Source: an uncultured Bacteroides sp. (GTDB taxonomy: Bacteria > Bacteroidota > Bacteroidia > Bacteroidales > Bacteroidaceae). From it: a stretch of DNA of 64,000 bases. This document shows positions 43,076 to 52,318 of the stretch, one piece after another. Every line of letters begins with the position of its first letter. The stretch's first letter is position 1. The stretch spans positions 190,554 to 254,553 of the forward strand of contig NZ_CAUCSQ010000001.1 of NCBI RefSeq assembly GCF_958445495.1, in the 5' to 3' direction. Below the pieces are notes generated by a model. The model worked only from the letters and a program-made list of their open reading frames with translations. It ran no database searches and had not been told where the DNA came from. Made by a program: the position numbers and the translations under genes.

Positions 43076-46000
43076 TTATTCGTTTCTGAATTCCTGAGGA
43101 GTCTTCCCCAATTGTATTTTAATGATATTACGGAAACTACGCAAAGTATTAAAGCCTAGCATATAAGCAATTTCACTGATTTGCAGCTCTTTATTATGTT
43201 TCAACATATAGGCGGCTTTCTTCACTTTAATGCTTTGTATATAATCATTAGGAGTCATACCGCATAGTGCCTTCAATTTGCTATACAACGAACTTCGACT
43301 GACTCCGACCTCCTGCGCCAATATAGCCGTATCAAATTCCGGTTCGGCAATATGCTTCTCCACTATCTCATTCAAACGGGTCAAGAACTCTTTATCCATT
43401 GAATTCATTGCCATATCCTGAAACTTATCCTGTACTCCGTCTTTATACAGATTATCCGTATATTTCTGATGAATCAACATCCTGTTACGTATTAAATTGC
43501 AACAGCGGGACAGAAGCAGCTTCATATTAAAAGGCTTATTGATATAATCATCGGCACCACACTGCAATCCTTCCAAATTTTTCTCATCTGAAGTCAAGGC
43601 TGTCAACAACACAACCGGGATATGACAAAGTTCAAAATTGTTTTTAATCTTTGCGCACATTTCAATTCCATTCATCTCAGGCATCATTATATCACTTAAT
43701 ATCAAATCCGGCTTTTCCTCACTGGCTTTCTTCAACCCTTCCTTACCATTCATTGCAATAGTGACACGGAATGTAGAAGAAAAAACTTCTGCCAACAGTT
43801 GAAGTAATTCATCATTGTCTTCCACAATCAATATGGATGCCTTGTGGCTATCCACATCTGCAACCATATTTCCTCCGGATTCCACTTCATTATCAGTTGT
43901 TGCCATTTCCGTATCCTGCACATAATCATCTATCAGGAACGAATGGTGTTCTCCCTGACCGAAAGTCTCCGTTTCTACCATCAAATATTCACCTTCTTCA
44001 AAGTGTGACTTCCCCTTTTTCAAGGTCACAATGAAAATCGAACCATATCCTAACTGGCTGCGCACCTCTATCAAACCGTGATGCAATTCTACAAGACCTT
44101 TGGCAAGAGCCAATCCGATACCGGTTCCCTGTACATCTGCATTCTGTCCGTTTCCAGCCTGATAAAAACGGTCAAACACTTTAGCTAATGATTCGGGAGC
44201 AATTCCGACTCCATTATCAATCACTCTTATGACGATTTCCTGCTCATTTTCTTCTATATGAATCATCACATTGCTTTGTTCCGGACTATATTTAATAGCA
44301 TTCGACAATAAATTATTAAAAACCTTCCTTAATTGTGAAATATCTCCCCAACACAAAATCACTTCAGAAGAAATCTGCAACTGTAGCTTTATGCCTTTGA
44401 GTGCAGCTTGTGCCGTAAACGCTTTCAAGGTAGCCTGTACCAGTTCCACGATATTGAACTCGGAGACTTTTAGCCGGATACCGCCCTGCTCCATCTTTCG
44501 AAAATCCAGTAGTTCCGATACTAATTCCCGAAGCTGGAAAGTAGTCTTATACATTTTCGTTAATCGCCGACCAATCGACTTATTCACATTGCAATTTTGC
44601 AGTAGAAGCTCTATTTGGGCAATAATCAAAGTCAACGGTGTCCGCAATTCATGAGAAATATTGGCAAAAAAGCGCAGTTTCTCCTGATTGATTTCTTCGT
44701 CCTTCTCTCTCTCACGACGTTCATTGTCCAATGACAACTTCAAAGCCAGTTTTGACTTCCAATTACGATAAATGAAATAGCAGATACACCCCAGCAGAGA
44801 GAAATAAATCAAATAAGCCCACCATGAAGCAAACCAAGGGCGATTGACAACAATTTCCATTTGGATGGTATGGGCAGATTGTTCAAGTTCGTTTTGATTC
44901 TTTTCACGCACAACCAGACGATAAGTACCGGGATTCAAGTTAGTGTACGTGATATTTCTCGAAGAACTGGTCACCCACGTTTTATCAAATCCCTCCATCA
45001 TATACTCATATTCCGATTCGTCAAATCCGCCACAGTAGTTATTCGAAGAAAAACGAATCATTATATTATTCTGATTGTATTTTAATTGCAGGCGATTGAT
45101 AAAAGGTATAGCTTGCTTCAAAGCATCGGATTCATTAGGTACAACCAACTCATTATTTATATAAAGAGAAGAGAAATACAGATTATAAGGTTTCGGAGCT
45201 TTTATCTGATTTTCATTAAATACGGTTAACCCGTTTATTCCGCCGACAAACACGTCTCCATTCTCACATGCCAGCAATCCATTATCCTCATTCAATCCAG
45301 ACAGAAGCAGGCGTTCGGAAGAGATGCTCCGAATGGTTTGACTTTTCTTGATATCCCAAAACATAATACCTTTGTCTGTCGATATAATTAATTCTCCCGA
45401 TTTTCTTGACGCTATTTGATAGCAATAATCACTGATTAAGGAACTATTATCTGTCTTATATCCGGTAAAAATACCATTATCCTCTTCAAAACGATACAAT
45501 CCTGAACCATATGTACTTAAAAAGATAGTACCATTCTCATCTTCAATAACTTCATAAGCCGGAAATTCTCCCAAACCATTCTGCCCAAGGTTATAAACGC
45601 TCACTTCTTCTTCATTCAGCAAATTTATCCGGGTCACTTCCCATTGACCGACAATCCAAATATATCCCTTGGAATCTATCGTGAACCGGGCACCGCCAAC
45701 AAAACTATTCTTAAATAAAGGTTGAGCCATCCCGGTATGCGGATTCATCCTGAACAATCCCCGATTAGACAAAACTATAAGATCGGACTTATAGAATCCG
45801 ATATCCCCGACTATTCCTCCCAATTGTCGTATATCTCCCAACTGCCTGACAGCACCGGTGGATATATCAAAAGTAAGAAGACCGCCCGTATGAGTACCAA
45901 TATAAAGTTTATCTTCCCGGCTGTCATAAGTGAAACACTTCATATTCAAATAAGGCAATACTGCTGTTTGCCGATAGTGAGTGAACTTCTGCGTTGTTCT

Positions 46001-47128
46001 ATCATATGAATTCAGTCCGCCGCCTTCTGTGCAAATCCATATAGTTCCTCTTTTATCCTCGAGCAGATTACCGACAAAAGAAAAGCTGACTCCTTCACTC
46101 TCCTGTTGGAGATTCTCCGCATAGTAGCTGAAAATATCCGCCGCAGGGTTGTAGTAATGCACACCACCATAATAAGAACCCATCCAAAGGGTTCCTTGTA
46201 CATCTTTATAGATGGAATGAATAGAATTATGCCGTAAGTTTCCCGGAAGTCCTTCTTTAGTATAGGCTGTAAAGACTCCATTACTGTCCAGCCTATTAAC
46301 TCCCTGAAAAGTTCCAAACCATAAATTACCTGAATCATCTTCAGCTACGCAGCGGACATCATTATTCAATAAAGAATTCATGTTTTCTTTTTTCAGATAG
46401 TGAACCACTGAAGACGCATCGCCTGATATCTTATAAATCCCGTGCCTTAGTGGAGCCGCCCATATCTGCTGATGAGAATCTTCGTACAGAAAACGAATAT
46501 GGATATCCGGAAGCACGCATTTGGTTTCATCTCCTGCTCCATGTCGTTTTAATACATACAAGCCTTTATTAGTACCTATCCACAACGATTCTTTTGAATC
46601 ATACCACAATGCAGAGATAGAACTTCCCATCTCCTGAGGCAATACATATACAGACTCAAATTCAAGTTTTTCCTTGTTCCATTGAAATAAGGAGTCCGAT
46701 ACTGCCATCAATATATGTTCGTTACAGTTCACCAGGCAGTCTATTTTTCCTCTACGCAAACGGGAAAACCGGTCTAAATGAAGTTCATATCGAATCAAAG
46801 AACGATCGGACACAAAAAAGATATTTCCGTTATGATCGCCTGTTATAGCATTTATCTGATTACCGACTTTTACATCTTTTTGCTTGAAATAAGAGGTTTT
46901 GAGAGCTTTAATTTCATCTCCGTCATACACATTGATACCTTCTAACGTTCCAAACCACATCCGCCCCAATTCATCCTGATAGATAGAAAGGACGGAAGTC
47001 TGAGACAATCCATCCTTTACATCTAAATTATGAAAATGTACACGGGCATTTATTTGCAGACAAAACAATACAAACACTAGAGTAAGTGTCAGAGAGGATT
47101 TCCACTGCATTAGACTGTTTTTCATCAT
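43076..47128 (-). CDS. Hybrid two-component system regulator (HTCS) of locus 2
   Basis: A 1350-residue one-protein signalling system. Order: signal peptide about 1-28, two seven-bladed sensor propellers of Reg_prop repeats about 35-690 (for example LWIGTNKGLYVL, LWFGTFQGVNRL), Y_Y_Y domain about 700-765, membrane helix about 775-797, histidine kinase with phosphoacceptor His826 in SHELRTP, ATPase domain (DNGVGI, GTGIGLAL), receiver domain with Asp1146 in LILSDIMMPEMNG, and a C-terminal AraC-type HTH about 1250-1345. The periplasmic sensor usually binds an oligosaccharide from the target glycan and switches on the susC operon. It has its own promoter. Confidence 0.95.
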   Translation of the reverse strand: MMKNSLMQWKSSLTLTLVFVLFCLQINARVHFHNLDVKDGLSQTSVLSIYQDELGRMWFGTLEGINVYDGDEIKALKTSYFKQKDVKVGNQINAITGDHNGNIFFVSDRSLIRYELHLDRFSRLRRGKIDCLVNCNEHILMAVSDSLFQWNKEKLEFESVYVLPQEMGSSISALWYDSKESLWIGTNKGLYVLKRHGAGDETKCVLPDIHIRFLYEDSHQQIWAAPLRHGIYKISGDASSVVHYLKKENMNSLLNNDVRCVAEDDSGNLWFGTFQGVNRLDSNGVFTAYTKEGLPGNLRHNSIHSIYKDVQGTLWMGSYYGGVHYYNPAADIFSYYAENLQQESEGVSFSFVGNLLEDKRGTIWICTEGGGLNSYDRTTQKFTHYRQTAVLPYLNMKCFTYDSREDKLYIGTHTGGLLTFDISTGAVRQLGDIRQLGGIVGDIGFYKSDLIVLSNRGLFRMNPHTGMAQPLFKNSFVGGARFTIDSKGYIWIVGQWEVTRINLLNEEEVSVYNLGQNGLGEFPAYEVIEDENGTIFLSTYGSGLYRFEEDNGIFTGYKTDNSSLISDYCYQIASRKSGELIISTDKGIMFWDIKKSQTIRSISSERLLLSGLNEDNGLLACENGDVFVGGINGLTVFNENQIKAPKPYNLYFSSLYINNELVVPNESDALKQAIPFINRLQLKYNQNNIMIRFSSNNYCGGFDESEYEYMMEGFDKTWVTSSSRNITYTNLNPGTYRLVVREKNQNELEQSAHTIQMEIVVNRPWFASWWAYLIYFSLLGCICYFIYRNWKSKLALKLSLDNERREREKDEEINQEKLRFFANISHELRTPLTLIIAQIELLLQNCNVNKSIGRRLTKMYKTTFQLRELVSELLDFRKMEQGGIRLKVSEFNIVELVQATLKAFTAQAALKGIKLQLQISSEVILCWGDISQLRKVFNNLLSNAIKYSPEQSNVMIHIEENEQEIVIRVIDNGVGIAPESLAKVFDRFYQAGNGQNADVQGTGIGLALAKGLVELHHGLIEVRSQLGYGSIFIVTLKKGKSHFEEGEYLMVETETFGQGEHHSFLIDDYVQDTEMATTDNEVESGGNMVADVDSHKASILIVEDNDELLQLLAEVFSSTFRVTIAMNGKEGLKKASEEKPDLILSDIMMPEMNGIEMCAKIKNNFELCHIPVVLLTALTSDEKNLEGLQCGADDYINKPFNMKLLLSRCCNLIRNRMLIHQKYTDNLYKDGVQDKFQDMAMNSMDKEFLTRLNEIVEKHIAEPEFDTAILAQEVGVSRSSLYSKLKALCGMTPNDYIQSIKVKKAAYMLKHNKELQISEIAYMLGFNTLRSFRNIIKIQLGKTPQEFRNE

Positions 47129-47182
47129 TATCCGAATACTATATTACAAATTTCCAACAATATATAATCCGCTTCTTAAAAG

Positions 47183-47214
47183 CAAATGTACACAAATTAT
47201 CCTGTATCCGCAAA
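47183..47214 (-). promoter_or_regulatory. Promoter of the HTCS gene
   Basis: On the minus strand TTTG (47214-47211) and TACATTTG (47190-47183) are separated by 20 bases, a good Bacteroides promoter, about 55 bases upstream of the ATG. This suggests constitutive expression independent of the enzyme operon. Confidence 0.7.
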
Positions 47215-47252
47215 AAATCATCCTTTATTGCAAGATGTCCTCTCTGTCACAG

Positions 47253-49460
47253 TTAATCCATAAAATAGACAGGCTTTCCTTTCAACTCCACAGTACCGTA
47301 AACAAGACCTGCCGTAAACTTCTCCGGAGCATTGGGACATACTCCGCCTACACTGAATTTTATTGTTCCCGGTGTTATGTTTATCCCACCGGTCTCATCC
47401 ACATAAGCCAAATTCCTAGGAGAAAGTTTAAATTCCACCACCCTGCGCTCGCCCGGTTTCAATTCTATTTTCCGAAATCCTGCCAATTGACAAACAGGTA
47501 CTTCCTTTGCAATCGCCCTATGAGATAAATAAAGTTGCACGACCTCCTCGCCTTTGTATTTACCGGAATTACAGACCTCTACTTTCACAGTTATGCTATC
47601 TCCAGTCTGTACTTCTTTAGGGAGTTCTAACTTCCGGTACTTAAATGTAGTATAACTCTGTCCATAACCAAACGGATATAATACATCCCCTGTAAAATAA
47701 CGATATGTCCGGTTCGCCATTGAATAATCCTCTAAAGCAGGAAGGTCTGAATCGGAACGGTAAAAAGTAACCGGCAGCTTGCCGGACGGGTTATAACGTC
47801 CGAACAATATGTCGGCTAATGCCGTACCCGTAGCCTGACCACCATACCAAGCTTGAATAATAGAAGATACATTCTCTGCTTCCCAATTAAAGGCCATTGC
47901 ACTGCCGGACATACAAACAAATACCATAGGTTTGTTTAACTTATGCAATTGTTTCATTATTTCCGTCTGTATGGCAGGTAGCTTTATGGTAGTTCTATCG
48001 CCTCCTGCAAATCCTTCTATATTGCCATTGCCCGCATCCCCCTCTTCTCCTTCCAACAGTGTAGAAATACCACCTGCATAAATGATCAAATCTGCATCTT
48101 TGTACTTTTCAGCCAAATTACCTATCTCGACGCCTTCATTCAGTTTCGTAAAATCAGATAAAGCATCATATACTACTTCAATTCCTCTTTCGGCCCGTAA
48201 AGCATCCAATAAGGTCACATTCTCACTGGGTATGCCGTTATAATTTCCCAATTGTGTTGTCTCATTATCAGCATTCGGCCCCAACAAAGCTATTTTCTTT
48301 ATCTTACCCGACAGAGGAAGCAAATGTATCTCATTCTTCAATAACACCATGGATTGACGGGCCATTTCAAGAGCTTGTTTCTGATGTGTTTCCGACTCAA
48401 GTACATCTTGTGAAATCTTAGAATAGGGCACCTTTTCCTGCGGATCGAACATCCCTAAGCGAAAACGTATCTTAAAAAGTTTCTTTAATGAAATATCCAA
48501 CTGTTCTTCAGTTATCAACCCGTTTTCTATTGCTTTTGTCAATGACCGATAGACATCACCACATTCCAGGTCTGTGCCATGCAACACTGCATCAGCCGCT
48601 GCAGAGATTGAATCTGTATGTGTCTTATGTCCTGTGATAAAGTCTGTTATCGCCCAACAATCCGATGTTACATATCCGTCAAATTTCCAGTCATGCAACA
48701 ATATCTTCCTCATAAACAGATTGCTCCCGCAACAAGGCTGCCCGTTGAAGCTGTTATATGCACACATCACACCGGAGACATCAGCTTCTTTTATCAAACG
48801 ATAAAATGCCGGCAAATATGTCTCACGCAAATCATGTTCACTAGCTGTCGCATTAAATACATGCCTTAACGGTTCTGGCCCGCTATGTACTGCAAAATGT
48901 TTGGCACAGGCTGAAGTTTTCAAATAATGCGAATCATTACCTTGCAGGCCTTTCACCATAGCAATACCCATTTCAGCAGTTAAAAACGGATCTTCTCCAT
49001 AGGTTTCGTGCCCGCGTCCCCAACGAGGATCACGGAAAATGTTGATATTAGGGGTCCAAAACGTCAACCCGGTATATCGCCTGAGCGTATTTCCTTTTTT
49101 CACTGATATATTATACACTGCACGTCCTTCATCCGATATCATTTCAGCGGATTTGAATAATTCCTCCGGATTGAACGTAGCCGCAAGCCCGATAGGTTGC
49201 GGAAATACCGTAACCTTTTCCGTCGAACGGGCCACACCGTGCAAACACTCATTCCACCAGTTATAATCAGGGATGCCCAACCGCTTTATACCTTTGGAAG
49301 TATGAGTCATCTGCGAAACTTTTTCCTGCAGGGTCATCCGTGACACCAAATCCGTGACACGCTCGTCTATGGATAAACTTGTATCTAAATAAGGATATCG
49401 GGTTTGTGCTGTGAGAGAGCAAGTTATCATCAATCCCAATATAAACAGTAAAGTTTTCAT
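47253..49460 (-). CDS. GH3 beta-glycosidase (beta-xylosidase/beta-glucosidase type)
   Basis: A 735-residue secreted GH3 enzyme (signal about 1-19, LTAQ). Catalytic barrel with TFWTPNINIFRDPRWGRGHET, KHFAVHSGPEP, and GYVTSDCWAI carrying the nucleophile Asp267. The (alpha/beta)6 sandwich follows (IYAGGISTLLEGEEGD), then a fibronectin-III-like C-terminal domain (GEEVVQLYLS, KIELKPGERRVVEFKLS). TSDCWAI and GTDLECGDVY are usual in GH3 beta-xylosidases and some beta-glucosidases, so the exact sugar is open. It starts 11 bases after the GH109-like gene and is the last enzyme before the HTCS. Confidence 0.92.
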   Translation of the reverse strand: MKTLLFILGLMITCSLTAQTRYPYLDTSLSIDERVTDLVSRMTLQEKVSQMTHTSKGIKRLGIPDYNWWNECLHGVARSTEKVTVFPQPIGLAATFNPEELFKSAEMISDEGRAVYNISVKKGNTLRRYTGLTFWTPNINIFRDPRWGRGHETYGEDPFLTAEMGIAMVKGLQGNDSHYLKTSACAKHFAVHSGPEPLRHVFNATASEHDLRETYLPAFYRLIKEADVSGVMCAYNSFNGQPCCGSNLFMRKILLHDWKFDGYVTSDCWAITDFITGHKTHTDSISAAADAVLHGTDLECGDVYRSLTKAIENGLITEEQLDISLKKLFKIRFRLGMFDPQEKVPYSKISQDVLESETHQKQALEMARQSMVLLKNEIHLLPLSGKIKKIALLGPNADNETTQLGNYNGIPSENVTLLDALRAERGIEVVYDALSDFTKLNEGVEIGNLAEKYKDADLIIYAGGISTLLEGEEGDAGNGNIEGFAGGDRTTIKLPAIQTEIMKQLHKLNKPMVFVCMSGSAMAFNWEAENVSSIIQAWYGGQATGTALADILFGRYNPSGKLPVTFYRSDSDLPALEDYSMANRTYRYFTGDVLYPFGYGQSYTTFKYRKLELPKEVQTGDSITVKVEVCNSGKYKGEEVVQLYLSHRAIAKEVPVCQLAGFRKIELKPGERRVVEFKLSPRNLAYVDETGGINITPGTIKFSVGGVCPNAPEKFTAGLVYGTVELKGKPVYFMD

Positions 49461-49471
49461 TATCCTAACTT

Positions 49472-50989
49472 TTAATTATTCCAATCCTTGGCACCTTCGG
49501 CCTTCAATTTTTCCGTAAATTCCTTTGCAGCCTCCATTGCCGCAACTTCTTCTTCAGGAGTAGCATAAGCATGTCTGTATCCTTTCACTTCATTCCAATG
49601 TCCACGGGTAAAATCGGGAAACGCAACCGAAGCGGAATTATTGTCCATTGACAATTCGCCCAACTCTGCCAGACAACACCATTCTGCCAGGTCATATACA
49701 TCCATATCGAGCGGCAATCCATTCTGAAGGCAATAAACCAGACGACTGTCCATGATAAAATCCATTCCACCGTGACCGCCTACCTCTTTCGCCATTTCAC
49801 CGTATCTCTTCAAAATCGGGTGCTGATATTTAGCAATTAAGGCGTCCTTATCCTTCTCCGACATGAAACTGTGAGAGTTCAGTTTGTCTACTTGCGGCTG
49901 TACTCCTGCAGCTTGCATCTGCTTAGCATCCAGTGCATAACCTTCCACCGGATATTTATTGGCAAAGCCTTTTGTACCCGTCAGTTGATACAGACGGTTA
50001 TACGGTTGAGGAGTCATCACATTATGCTGAATTTCAATCACTTTACCATTTTCGGTGCGAATCAGTGTAGTGGTATGGTCACCATTACGGAAATTCTCAC
50101 ACTCTTTGCCCGTCGCTTCTTTGACATACTCTTTTCCAAGTACAGACTTAGTATCCATCGCTACCAAAATTTTCATCCGATCTCCCCGGTGAATATCCAA
50201 AACCTGTGCTACCGGACCAAGACCGTGAGTGGCGTACACATCCCCACGATGCTTCATGTTATATTCCAAACGCCAGCCCAGTTTGTCTTTCTCCCCATTC
50301 TTCCAGTACCATTTCCAGAAAGGTTCCAAATTATGGATATAGGCTCCCTGTGCACGAATAATTTCTCCGAATACTCCGTTTTGAGCCATATTCAGACTAT
50401 TCATTTCGAACCAGTCATAACAGCAATTTTCCAGAATCATGCAGTGTTTGCGGGTTTGCTCACTTAAATCTATCAATTCCCAACATTCTTGCAGATTCAT
50501 AGCCGAAGGAACTTCTATGGCTACATGTTTACCATTTTTCATCGCACATACCGCTACCGGAAAATGATGTAACCAATCTGTTGCGACATAAACGATATCG
50601 ATATCTTTACGTTTGCATAATTCCTCATATCCTTTTTCCCCATTATAGACAGCCGCTTTAGGCATAGAAGCCTTTCTCAAGTATTCCTGGCATCTCTCGG
50701 CACGTTCTTTTTCATAGTCACATAACGCTACAATCTGCACGCCGGGAATATGCGTCCATCGTTCTACAGCACCCGGACCGCGCATTCCCAAACCGACAAA
50801 GCCGACCCTTACAACAGGCAATTTGGGAGCTGTCAATCCGATTACATTTTTTTGTCCTGCAGGACGTTCGGGAGTTTCCACAACTATTGTTCCTTTATCC
50901 CAATGCCACTTTGTTTGTCCTATGGACAAATGGCAATTAACTATCAACAATAAATAACAAAAGCCCGACAATCCAAAGATTCTTTTCAT
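49472..50989 (-). CDS. GH109-like Gfo/Idh/MocA-fold glycosidase
   Basis: A 505-residue secreted protein (signal about 5-24). The NAD-binding Rossmann motif is VGFVGLGMRGPGAVERW near residues 61-78, with VALCDYEKERAERC and VYVATDWLHHFPVAV. The region ILENCCYDWFEMNSLNMAQ then GAYIHNLEPFW and RGDVYATHGLGPVAQVLDIH is characteristic of GH109, the NAD-dependent alpha-N-acetylgalactosaminidase family. GH109 enzymes remove alpha-GalNAc, the mucin and A-antigen sugar, by an oxidation-elimination mechanism. Activity is inferred from these motifs. It sits between a GH88 and a GH3. Confidence 0.88.
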   Translation of the reverse strand: MKRIFGLSGFCYLLLIVNCHLSIGQTKWHWDKGTIVVETPERPAGQKNVIGLTAPKLPVVRVGFVGLGMRGPGAVERWTHIPGVQIVALCDYEKERAERCQEYLRKASMPKAAVYNGEKGYEELCKRKDIDIVYVATDWLHHFPVAVCAMKNGKHVAIEVPSAMNLQECWELIDLSEQTRKHCMILENCCYDWFEMNSLNMAQNGVFGEIIRAQGAYIHNLEPFWKWYWKNGEKDKLGWRLEYNMKHRGDVYATHGLGPVAQVLDIHRGDRMKILVAMDTKSVLGKEYVKEATGKECENFRNGDHTTTLIRTENGKVIEIQHNVMTPQPYNRLYQLTGTKGFANKYPVEGYALDAKQMQAAGVQPQVDKLNSHSFMSEKDKDALIAKYQHPILKRYGEMAKEVGGHGGMDFIMDSRLVYCLQNGLPLDMDVYDLAEWCCLAELGELSMDNNSASVAFPDFTRGHWNEVKGYRHAYATPEEEVAAMEAAKEFTEKLKAEGAKDWNN

Positions 50990-50998
50990 ATTTCTATC

Positions 50999-52255
50999 TT
51001 ATTTAGTCAAATAATCACGATAACGTACCAATGCTTCCAAGAAATAATAATCCGCATAATCCAGTGGCACATCAATGCTTCCACCATGAGGTAAACTACC
51101 TACCGAGTGCATCAGCAGAAAATTACCATTTTCTCCCAAAGGAGCCCGAAAATCGGGAGATGCCAGCCGATGCAGTATTTTGATGGCGACATCTGTATAT
51201 TTACTGTCTTCTGACAAATCTCCCAGCTCAAACAATGCAGAACAGGCAATGGAAGCAGCCGAAGCGTCTTTATATGGAATTTTAGTCTTCACTGCCTTCG
51301 ATTTACCTTCGGGAGTATATCCCTTTTGTCCCACATTAAAATCCCACAAAGGTATAAAGTCTTCCGGCAGATGAGTAATGAACCAGTCGGCAGCCCCTCT
51401 GGCAACTTCCAGGTATTCAGGTTTGCCGGTCTCTCTATACATCATCGTATAACCATACACGGCCCATGCCTGTCCGCGTGCCCAAGTGGAATTATCACTA
51501 TATCCCTGACAAGTGGCCCGGTCTTTTACCGCACCGCTAATCGTATCATAATCCACCACATGATAGGTACTATAATCCTTACGAAAATGATTTTTTACAG
51601 TTGTATCGGCATGTCTCACCGCAATATCCGTAAAGCAACTGTCACCACTTAATTTGGAAGCCTCGCAAAGCATCTCCAAATTCATCATATTATCTATAAT
51701 CACCGGACAGAACCATTCCGTTTCTCCATTCCAGGCTTTTCGATAATTCCATGATTTTATAACCTGGATTTTCGGAAGAAACCGCGTAGAAAGTGAACGG
51801 GCGCTCTCTATCAGCACCTCCCGGTAATACTCGTCAGGAGCCAGCCGGTAACCATTACCAAAACTGCATCCCACCATAAAACCCAAGTCATGATTTCCTG
51901 TAAACGTTTTCAAATATTCCAAACGTTTTGTCAAACGCGCCGCACGGTTTTTCCAAATCGTATCTCCGGTCAGCTCATATACTTTCCATAAGGAGCCTGG
52001 AAAAAAACCAATAGTCCAACTATAAGGATGGCAAGTGTACACCTTATCCTGAGACGGCTCATAAGTAGCAGGAATTATCTTGCCGACAGCAGCCGTATCC
52101 AAATTCGGCAATGATGCAATCATGTTATCCATCTGCTTAGTCACATAACTGATATTTTCTATTACAAAAGCCAGTTCCTCTGTTTTGTCTTTTGTCTGAC
52201 AAGCAGTTATTATCAACAATACACATGCAACTTCTAAAATCTTTTTTCTTACCAT
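50999..52255 (-). CDS. GH88 unsaturated-uronyl hydrolase (copy 2, lipoprotein)
   Basis: A 418-residue GH88 enzyme with a lipoprotein signal (ITAC, Cys19). Motifs match copy 1: YSWTIGFFPGSLW, TFTGNHDLGFMVGC with Asp123, PVIIDNMMNLEML with Asp188 (same 65-residue spacing), TWARGQAWAVYGYTMMYRE, and the DVPLDYADYYFLEALVRY tail. Copy 1 has Asp in place of Gly before NHD. Two divergent GH88 copies in one locus suggest different unsaturated linkages or different cellular sites. It follows an M60 gene by 63 bases. Confidence 0.92.
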   Translation of the reverse strand: MVRKKILEVACVLLIITACQTKDKTEELAFVIENISYVTKQMDNMIASLPNLDTAAVGKIIPATYEPSQDKVYTCHPYSWTIGFFPGSLWKVYELTGDTIWKNRAARLTKRLEYLKTFTGNHDLGFMVGCSFGNGYRLAPDEYYREVLIESARSLSTRFLPKIQVIKSWNYRKAWNGETEWFCPVIIDNMMNLEMLCEASKLSGDSCFTDIAVRHADTTVKNHFRKDYSTYHVVDYDTISGAVKDRATCQGYSDNSTWARGQAWAVYGYTMMYRETGKPEYLEVARGAADWFITHLPEDFIPLWDFNVGQKGYTPEGKSKAVKTKIPYKDASAASIACSALFELGDLSEDSKYTDVAIKILHRLASPDFRAPLGENGNFLLMHSVGSLPHGGSIDVPLDYADYYFLEALVRYRDYLTK

Positions 52256-52318
52256 ATATTAAAATTTAAACTAAGTCCCGGATATATTCCGGAACTTAGA
52301 ATAACACACCTGTTTTTA

